Shown here in pieces: positions 56,458-64,000 of a DNA stretch of 64,000 nucleotides; the first letter of the stretch is position 1; every line of letters begins with the position of its first letter. The stretch is from Piliocolobus tephrosceles (taxonomy: Eukaryota; Chordata; Mammalia; Primates; Cercopithecidae): positions 51,697,216 through 51,761,215 of the forward strand of contig NC_045443.1 in assembly GCF_002776525.5 (NCBI RefSeq), written 5' to 3'. The translations under genes were made by a program, and so were the position numbers. The notes under the pieces were generated by a model. It did not search any database, was not told the origin of the DNA, and saw only the letters and a program-made list of their open reading frames with translations.

Positions 56458-57555
56458 TAGCCTTAAAATAAGTCAGGAGCAGGGGGTCTTGGGAAAGCAG
56501 GATGTGCCAGTATGTTAACAAGAAATGTTGAGAGATCCCTGTGGATGTACATCTTGCCTCTTTCCTACCTGTTCTAGGTTAAAGACCTGCCTAAATTTGG
56601 AGACTCCTTAGTTCTAATCCTAATTTACTAATTAGAACTCTTTAGCACCATCCGAATTTGCAATTCTTTTGTAGTTTCCAGCCCATTTCATTTTCAGTTG
56701 ATAAGGAGGAGATTACTCCCAAATTTTCAGAAATGGGCTGTGTAGTAGGAGTGTGACTAGGGTCTCAGATGCAGCCAGTTTTGACTGGGTCTGTTCTTCC
56801 AGCAAGAAGGGAAAAGAGGGATGTGTGCTAAAGGTAGATGGACAGAGGGTGGGAGTCCCAGTATTCTTTCCACTTTTTTCTCCATCTCTGACTCTGCCAT
56901 CTCTTTCTGCCTCTGTACTTTCTGGGAGCTGGTTCTGCTGATATTTCTGCTGAATCTAAATGCTGACCTAACTTGGCAATTCTTTTATGTTAGGAGTCTT
57001 AGCTGTGACAGTCCATCTGCTTCTTCGCCCTTCCATTTCACTTCTTTTCTCCTTCTTTGACTGGGAGAGGGGGAGCCTCCACTCAGCATTTAGAACAGAG
57101 TAAATACCTTCTCCTGATCACTCCTCCTTCCAACCTCCAGAATTTTTTTGAAATTAAATTTTACATTCTGGGATCCTGGATTAGTGGCCTGTTTTGGATT
57201 CAGCAGTTAGTGAATATATCTCCACTTTCTGTTGACATAGGAGTTTCCCCAGTGCCAAAGCCAGTGGTCATTAAGGGGGAGAACAATATCGAGCAAGAGA
57301 GGTGGTTCCTGCAAGAGTCCTAGGTAGGACTCGGTTGGATGGAGGAGGCTTTGCTCTTTTACAAGGTCTTGAGTTCAAATTCCAGTTCACTCCTTCCACA
57401 AATGTTTATTAATCAGCTGGGTTGTTTTGTGCTGGGCCTTTAGCTCCTAGATTTCTTTCTCTGAAGACAGAATAGAAGAAATGAGCTGGAAGTGCTTCAG
57501 GTGGGGTTTTGATATCAGGAATGCTTTCCTAGCTGTGTAGAGTTATTACCCAGTC
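55317..57555. other. Intergenic upstream of PDE1B, mostly unassigned
   Basis: 2.2 kb with no clear transposable element. Contains a (GT)15 at 56424-56454 and purine-rich stretches near 55920-56070. Confidence 0.45.
56424..56454 (+). repeat. (GT)15 microsatellite
   Basis: Uninterrupted GT repeat. Confidence 0.95.
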
Positions 57556-57567
57556 AAAGAAGATGTT

Positions 57568-57869
57568 AGGCCTTGCACGGTGGCTCACACCTGTAATCCC
57601 ACCACTTTGGGAGGCCGAGGCTGGCAGATCACGAGGTCAGGAGTTCGAGACCAGCCTGGCCAATATGGTGAAACCCCATCTCTACTAAAAAATACAAAAG
57701 TTAGCCAGCGTGGTGGCCTGCACCTGTAGTGCCAGCTACTCGGGAGGCTGAGGCAGGAGAATCGCGGGAACTGGGGAGGCAGAGGTTGCAATGAGCTGAG
57801 ATTGGGCCACTGCACTCCAGCCTGGGTTACAGAGACGCCTTCTCAAAAAAAAAAAAAAAAAAAAAAAAA
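57568..57869 (+). mobile_element. Alu
   Basis: 'ggccttgcacggtggctcac' to a 26-base A tail. Target duplication 'aagatgt' on both sides. The last Alu of the window, 400 bases before the CpG island. Confidence 0.92.
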
Positions 57870-58269
57870 GGAAGATGTGGTGCTGCCTGCTCTGGAGAGC
57901 TTTGAACTTGGAAGAAATTCCTATATGCTAGGCAGGCAGGTAGAAGCACCACTGGGAAGGCCACAGTCTTGGAGAAAGGTGGGGAAGATCAAGCTGAGGG
58001 ACCTGAGGCCAAGCGTGGGATGCCATCACAGCTCACAGCACACCCTGAACTTTTCCAAGACTGGAGCACAGGTGGGGTCTGCTCTGACTGGGTTCCGAGT
58101 CCAGGTCTAGCCGGGAAATATGTGTGCTCATCCCCTACCCTGCCCTCACACATGGGACACGCAGGCAGCTAGGCACACGTGGATACATAGAACCACACGC
58201 ACATACACAGAAACTCAAAACACACGGAGAGGACCCACACAACCACCCACACCGAAGTCCTGCCCGCCA

Positions 58270-58760
58270 CCTCCGCTGCACTCTGTAAACACGCACTCAC
58301 ATCCGCCAGTACAGGGCACACGCAGCCACTCGTCCCCGGCGCCTGTGTGCGTGCGCTCGCCCTTGGGCGCTTCTGTCTGTGTGTGCCCCCGGCTTCCAAT
58401 CGTTCCTTTGGGAGGGGGAGGAGTGGCTGCGAGGAGTGAGAGACTGGCGGGCAGGCTGAGGAGAAGGGAGGGAGAGCAGAGGGAGGGGGGAACCCGGCCG
58501 GGGGAGGAGGAGAGAGGCAAGGAGGCGGCTCTGGCAGCGCGCGGCGGCGGCGGCGGTAGCGGCAGCAGCAGCGGCGGTGCGGAGAGCTTGGACGCGGAGC
58601 CCAAAGCTCGGCTGGGCAGCGGGAGAGGAGGAGCCGCAGGAGCTGCAGCTCTGCCAGCTCGGGCCGAGCCTAGAGACACCGGCCTGGCTGGTCCACGCCA
58701 GCCGCAGGTGGGAAGGGCCTGGGATGGGGGGTGAGGGTCTCTTGGCTGGGGCTGAAGCTG
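58270..58760. promoter_or_regulatory. PDE1B: CpG-island promoter of PDE1B
   Basis: GC content and CpG frequency rise abruptly compared with all other parts of the window, with purine-rich GC boxes (gggagggggagg) and a CGG-rich tract near 58539-58580. No TATA box is seen. The island spans the inferred non-coding first exon of PDE1B. CpG islands usually mark start sites with dispersed initiation, so the start position is uncertain. Confidence 0.8.
58440..58707 (+). other. PDE1B: PDE1B non-coding exon 1 (5' UTR)
   Basis: The 3' end is set by a clear donor (gccgcag followed by gtggga) and by the matching acceptor at 58794 that leads into the ATG exon. The 5' end is a guess within the CpG island. 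It includes a CGG/CAG-rich run that would lie in the 5' UTR, where it could affect translation. Confidence 0.65.
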
Positions 58761-58794
58761 AGCTGAGATGCTGTCTCCTCTCTCTGTTCCGTAG

Positions 58795-58807
58795 ACCGTG
58801 GCTGAGC
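58795..58807 (+). other. PDE1B: PDE1B exon 2 leader before ATG
   Basis: Thirteen untranslated bases between the acceptor ttccgtag and the PDE1B ATG. The first intron (58708-58794) is only 87 bases. Confidence 0.8.
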
Positions 58808-58920
58808 ATGGAGCTGTCCCCCCGCAGTCCTCCAGAGATGCTGGAGGAGTCGGATTGCCCGTCACCCCTGGAGCTGAAGTCAGCTCCCAGCAAGAAGATG
58901 TGGATTAAGCTTCGGTCTCT
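58808..58920 (+). CDS. PDE1B: PDE1B first coding exon (partial gene), residues 1-37
   Basis: Calcium/calmodulin-dependent 3',5'-cyclic nucleotide phosphodiesterase 1B, a cytosolic enzyme that hydrolyses cGMP and cAMP and is abundant in striatal neurons. Only the N-terminus is in the window: it begins MELSPRSPPEMLEESDC, continues with a proline/serine-rich stretch, and ends in a basic amphipathic segment (KKMWIKLRS) that starts the N-terminal calmodulin-binding region known in PDE1. The exon begins at 58795 (acceptor ttccgtag), the ATG follows the context 'gctgagcATGg', and donor gtaagt sits two bases into a leucine codon. The catalytic HD-type domain lies downstream, outside the window. This is the long (PDE1B1-type) N-terminus. 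The alternative PDE1B2-type first exon was not seen. Confidence 0.93.
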
Positions 58921-61900
58921 GTAAGTCCCCGGCCCGGGAATGGGGGGAAGGGACCTTAGGGAGCCTGAGCGGGAGGAGGAGGGGGGATAACTGGAGCGGG
59001 GCTGTGGGCTGGTAGATTCTGTTTGGCACACATGTTGGCAGGTGCGAGGAAGCACGGCCCTGACACGCGTGGCCAGGCCACATGTGCAAGGCATGTGCGG
59101 AGCAAGCCGGCCGGGTTGGAGCGGGTTTAGGAGTTGCAAAGATAACGATGTGCCTGTGCCTGTGGACCCCAGGCTGACACACGCAGCGCTTAGAGGCAGC
59201 ACAGTATATGCAGTGTGGCAGGGCTGCAGGAGGGCAGCAGAGGTGCCAGGCTGACTCACACGTATCCATGTGCAGAGTTGTGCAGATGTGAGCCACATGA
59301 CATGTGTGTGCATGAGTGACCGTGGGTCACAGAGGTATGTGGAGTGATTGCACACAGCTGTAGATCCACTGCATGGGAATACTTGTGCCAACCTGTGGGT
59401 CATATGTGTCTCAGTTGGGATGGGCAGTTTCTGCCTCCTGCACAGGGAGTGGGGTGGGGGGCACCCCATGTCTGAGCTGCTCATCTCTTGGGACCTGGAA
59501 ACTCGTCCCAATGATGAGGGGACCCACCTGGAATCTGGAGGGGGCTTGGAGCCCCCACCTGGAAGCTGAAGGAGGTGATGATGGTGAAGAAATATTAATT
59601 GACAAAGGCAAGGTAACTGGCTTAATCAAAGCCTTTTTGTTTATATAGGGTCTTCCAGGATCTCCAAGCACATTTGGGCATCTTTTCCTATTGTTGCAGT
59701 ACGAGGGCATGTGGGGAGGAATAAATGGGAGAAGGAAGAACTCAGGTATCTCATACTCCAGTCCCAGGGGAGGAAAGGAACTTTTCCCCTGCTCCTTAGA
59801 AAAAAAAGAGGATTGGGTCAAAGACAAGCCATGCACCATGTTTATCTCCCAGTCAGCTGCTGTCATCGGGAAATCTCCGCAGTCTGTTGATTCTTAATCA
59901 GGGAACAAGAGAAGATGTCCCTCTCTCTGAGATGAATCCATGGCCCCAGGAAAGAGGAAACAGATAGGAGACTATGGATGTTTAGAGAGGAAACACAGTA
60001 AACATAGCCCTGAACCCAGTTCCTCCCCAATATTCTCCATAGTGAGCACCAAAGCTTTCTATTTCTGGGTTCTGGGAGAGGGAGAGATGGGGGTAGGGGA
60101 TGGATAGATGTTTATATTGTATTGTCCTTTAAATACTTCACCTATGGTGATAAGATGACACCTTTCTATGGCAGGTGGGTCTGATTTATACACTAGCTAC
60201 TTGGAGAGGCCTTAGGGAGAACTGAGGCATAGTGGGCAATAAGGGTTGGAATCCAAATGTACTTCTCAGTCCCCCTCCTTGGCTGCCTCTGGCCAATCCA
60301 ATTTGCTGGGCTCTATGAAGCACAGCCTTGGAATGAGTTCTGGGATGAAGAAATGGAAAACCAGATTGAATTGATTTTTGTTGGGAGGAGCACTGTGTGA
60401 TGCTTTTGTTCGGAGGAGCACTGTGTGATTCTTGATAGAAAATGACGCTCTGTTAATGGTAAATGAGCTGGGGAAAGGGAAAGTAAGGAAGTAGTTGAAA
60501 GGTAAAGAAGGGCCCCAGGTCCATAAATGGGAGAATTCAGGATAGTTCCCCTAACATTAGTGGCTCATCATACTTACCTTGCCTCTATTCCAGGTAACAG
60601 GGCCCTGCAAAAGAGTGGGTGTTACTAGTTTCACTATCTCCCACACATTTCTAACCAAAAGCCTTTCCTGAAAATGAATTGCTGTTTCTTCCTTTAGTGT
60701 GAGAAGTGCTCAGTGGTGAGAGAAGAGGATTCCCAGAAGGAGGCATGAAACCTGGGAAGAGAAGGGAGTAGAGGCAGCTGTCCCTCCAGAGTGCCTTAGC
60801 TGAGATGTCCTTACATGAGATTAGGGTGGACAAGGATCCCTATTGTTATTGATTAGATCATTCTGCTCTTCACTCACTTTAGCAGTCTGATCCTTAAGAA
60901 TACTAGCTTTGTACAATAATCTATTTTTACAGGTAAAAAGTAAAGCTAGTTACATGTAATATAACTTACCCAAAAAAGTACAATCTCCTGATTATTAATT
61001 GGCAGGGATAGATTCCCAGTCTCACGTCCTTAAAGCAGAGAAAGACCTTGATATCAAAGTAGATCCCAACTTGATCTACGTTCATGGCCTACTGGATTTT
61101 GCCTTTTTGAATACTGGGGAGGCTTTGACTATCAGATGAAGGGAAATAAAAGGATTTAGGGCTTTGCTGGGTAAGAGGTGGGAGTTTCCCAACTCTCTCA
61201 ATGGGATGTTTTCTGAAGAGGTGAGACAGGAGGTGTTCCCCCTTTTAAGTGAAAATAAAGATCCTCCTGCCCCTTTGGTTAAGGTGGAAAAGGGTTGCCA
61301 AGTCTGGAAATAGGAAATAGACATGATTTATATCTTAGGACTGGGTACTGCTTGGAAATGGAAACATGGCATATATCCTTGTATGTATTTATCTAACTAT
61401 CTATCTAGATTCTTCTACTCAACACATCCTATTTTCACCCCTTTACCCTTCTCATTTCTAATTAGGACATCCAAACTTTCTTCAGAGAGACTAGGCCTGG
61501 TGTTTTTGACTCTGGATAAAAAGTCCACACTAATATAATTGTGCAGGGCAATTTTTTGTTGGGAAGAGCATTCAAGAATTCTGTTTCCCACACTAAGACC
61601 CTGTCAAAAATAAATTCAGAATCTAATCTGGATCATATGAACTGAAGAGAGTCTCTTAACTGTGTGATTTTACCCCTATCTTCAGGACAATTTCCCTAAT
61701 TAAGCAGACTCATAAACTGAGGCATAAGAGAGGGTGAAAGAGGCCATCTGGAGATGATGAGTTGGCCAGGATGATTTTCAGCATTTTTAACCCTAAGAGG
61801 AAGTGTTTGACTTGGCTGTCCACCCTTCTCTGAGATCAGAGGGCTTTAGGGAACCGGAAGAAGACCAGAAGAGGTAGAAATAATTTCCTATGTCTTTTGT

Positions 61901-61934
61901 GAATCGAGAAAAATGATGAGCAGACCTTGGTTTG

Positions 61935-62160
61935 CCATCCTCAGCTCATTTATTCATCCAACAACTATTTCTTGAGTACCTTCTATGGACCAGGTGGCAG
62001 GCTGGATGCCGAGGATACAGTCAGTGGTGGATGAAACAGACATAGTCCCTGTTCCTACAGAGCTTGTAATCTGCTTCCACTCCATCAAGTGGTGTGGAGA
62101 GTTGGGAGGCTCTGTGTTTCCTGTTTTGCTACACCCACCCAACTGATGAAATTCTACCAC
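61935..62160 (-). repeat. L2 3' end, antisense
   Basis: 'tttattcatccaacaactat', 'gtaccttctatggaccaggt' and 'gatacagtcagtggtggatga' correspond to the reverse L2 end. Confidence 0.8.
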
Positions 62161-62494
62161 TCTGGGTTTCTGCTTAATTTTTTTCTTTAGGGGGTTATAT
62201 ACATAGGAAAAGCATAAATATGCATTCTCTTTTTCTCAGGATGGTACAAACATCACTCTCTTTTCTCTGCTCCAGTTTCTCTTGGAATTTTACATTTTAC
62301 AGATAGAACTTCCCCCTTCCTTTGGGACAGTATAGACATAGTCCCTTTCTCTTCTTCTTTCCCCACATGGTGCACACTTGGGACCCTCAAAATCTAGGCT
62401 CAATGTTCTATGCTGTGGTTCAAGGTCATTATAGAAGAGCTGGAGCAGGGACCCCATTGGGGTTATTTTTGCTTATCTTTGTTTCATCAGAGTC

Positions 62495-62562
62495 TAGTGT
62501 GATACCTTGAACATAACAGGCACTCAATAAATGCTGTTAAATAAAGGAATGAACAAATGAAA
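62495..62562 (+). repeat. L2/MIR 3' end
   Basis: 'aacataacaggcactcaataa' and 'aaggaatgaacaaatgaa'. Confidence 0.7.
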
Positions 62563-63689
62563 TAGTGAATATATGTACATATGTCACGAGGTCCAGTTCT
62601 GTCTCTGATTCTGTGGTGCGTGTATACCTCCGTGTTTGTTGAGTGGCGGGGGGAGGAGTAGGAAATGGAGGTGGAGGAAAGGGAGATGATGATGATGTTG
62701 TTTTTTTGAGAGAGTGATGCTTAAAAGGTATGGGGTTTGGGGACCTCAGGACAGAGCCTGGAACTGAAGGAGTTACAGAGAGGATCCAGAAACTGTGGCG
62801 TTTGGATTGTGTGAGATATGTTAGGATGAAATTGTGAATGCCTGCCTGACACGTATACATATGTGTTTGGGTAAAGGTTGATAGGTATGCTGGGGACAGA
62901 GCTCCATGAAGATGTGTCTGTTTTTATAAGTGGCGTGTTTAATAATAAATGTGTTGGGAAGGTGTGCACTTACTAGAACTGAAATTGTCCTAGTTATGAG
63001 ATGATGTATGTGTGTATGTAGGTAATGGGATAATACCTATGTGTGATCTTGTGTATGTATTTGTGACACTCAGATTTTTTGACATTTCTGCGGAGATCCA
63101 GTGGATGGGAGGAAGAAGCTGAGGCTGGATGCCTCATTGATTTAACCCTGCCTTTTGCCCTCTTTTTGTATATGCCCCATGGAGTGATCTTCTATGGCTC
63201 TTACCAGTTTTGAAAATCATGCTGCCATTTTCCTTTTTCTGTCTATGGATGTGGAGCTGCTGTGAAGATTGCAGCATAAACTATGGCTCCCTGGACCTCT
63301 GGAGAAAAAGGAGTGCCATTTTTCTCATGCCTTGGTAGGGATAGTTTTTTAGTGCTGTCTTCACTGGATTAGTCCTTCCTCCTCTGCTTCCAGCCATGGC
63401 AAAGGGAATCTCTCCTTCCTCTGTTTCATACTCCACTTTTCCATCAAATGTCTTCTGTCTCTATTTCCTCCATCAACTTTGTCTTGAATGAGGACCGTCT
63501 GGTATCTCTGGGAAGGTAGAGGGTAGAAAATTCCTGCCTTAAGTTGAAGGGAAGGTGCAGAGGTAGGGGATCAAATTCAGCCCCAAGGAAGAACTTGACA
63601 AACCTCTGGTCAGGATAGGTGGCTGGAGGGAGGGAAACAGGGAGGCAGAGTGGTGGTAGTGGAAGGGCATGGGGAATAATGGGGGACTT

Positions 63690-63800
63690 GAGTTCGAGTT
63701 CACATTCTGTTCTAACAATTACAACTGTGTACTCTTTAAGTCACATAGTCTCTCTGAGTCTCAGTTCTTCATTTAATATCATCATGTAAAAGTAACTTTT
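63690..63800 (+). repeat. MIR, partial
   Basis: 'cttgagttcgagttcacattc', 'tttaagtcacatagtctctc' and 'gagtctcagttcttcattt'. Confidence 0.65.
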
Positions 63801-64000
63801 AAATGATAAAGGCTGAAGGTCTTTTTCAGCATGGGAGAGCTTGTTTTGTGAAGAGGCAGGGGAATGCGAATGGATGGGCAACTATTGGCTGGGATGAGGG
63901 AGACAAAGATTCAAGAGGTAGGAATATGAATTGCCTAATAGATTTGAGCTGTGATTGAAGGAGTTTTGTTGATGGTTATCTGGAAGGAGAGAAGGTACGT

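Larger units (their letters stand above)
58921..64000 (+). other. PDE1B: PDE1B intron 2, incomplete; largely unique DNA
   Basis: Starts at donor gtaagt and runs past the window end. No further PDE1B exon (expected to begin LLRYMVKQLE) was found. It contains no Alu. Old L2 and MIR fragments lie at 61935-62160, 62495-62560 and 63690-63800, with a small 27-base duplication at 60377-60430. Confidence 0.75.

Noticed and set aside
58120..58734. 204-codon open frame on the plus strand over PDE1B exon 1
   Set aside because: Composition-driven (G, A, R, P-rich) and runs across the exon 1 donor. The real PDE1B start is the ATG at 58808.
58297..59511. 404-codon open frame on the minus strand across the PDE1B promoter
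   Set aside because: It overlaps the CpG island and the PDE1B coding exon in antisense. It is proline/serine/arginine-rich as expected for GC-rich random translation, shows no known domain, and has no matching splice or conservation evidence.
58921..64000. Alternative first exon of the PDE1B2 isoform
   Set aside because: I looked for an ATG exon with the remembered short N-terminus and a donor of the right phase, and found none.

Overview
This is a 64 kb stretch of primate nuclear DNA. It is AT/GC-mixed, intron-rich and packed with Alu, L1, L2 and MIR repeats, with no operons or prokaryotic signals. Several young AluY copies carry bases I associate with Old World monkeys (for example 'ggctcaagcctgtaatcc' and 'gagatccggccactgc'). 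Together with assembly gaps written as N (7921-8020 and 8740-8749), this suggests a macaque-, baboon- or vervet-like genome rather than human. By memory the gene order matches the human 12q13 interval NCKAP1L then PDE1B, both on the + strand.

Layout. Bases 1-5580 are intergenic and mostly repeats. A TATA-less promoter with GAGGAA boxes lies at about 5580-5837. The complete NCKAP1L (HEM1) gene follows: 31 coding exons from ATG 5838 to TGA 51572-51574, a 3' UTR, and an ATTAAA poly(A) signal at 51946. I set every splice junction by hand. All exons join in frame with no premature stop and give 1,134 codons. Two introns (6 and 11) use GC-AG instead of GT-AG ends. About 6.5 kb of intergenic DNA follows, then the CpG-island promoter of PDE1B (about 58270-58760), its non-coding first exon, its first coding exon (58808-58920), and the beginning of its long next intron, which runs off the window.

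Function. NCKAP1L is the blood-cell-restricted HEM subunit of the WAVE regulatory complex, which links Rac to Arp2/3 actin branching. PDE1B is a calcium/calmodulin-activated cyclic nucleotide phosphodiesterase. They are neighbours by synteny and I see no sign that they form one functional unit.

Repeats. About 30 Alus or Alu fragments crowd into 0.8-28 kb and are nearly absent from 28.2-37.2 kb, 45.6-53.6 kb and 57.9-64 kb. Several are nested, and target-site duplications let their order of insertion be read. Other notable elements are a MADE1 hairpin of the miR-548 type (intron 22), two Tigger-type DNA transposons with TA target duplications, several MER5A copies, and a 23-bp triplicate carrying three CACGTG E-boxes. 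I found no undescribed system. The findings are ordinary-locus curiosities, ranked accordingly.
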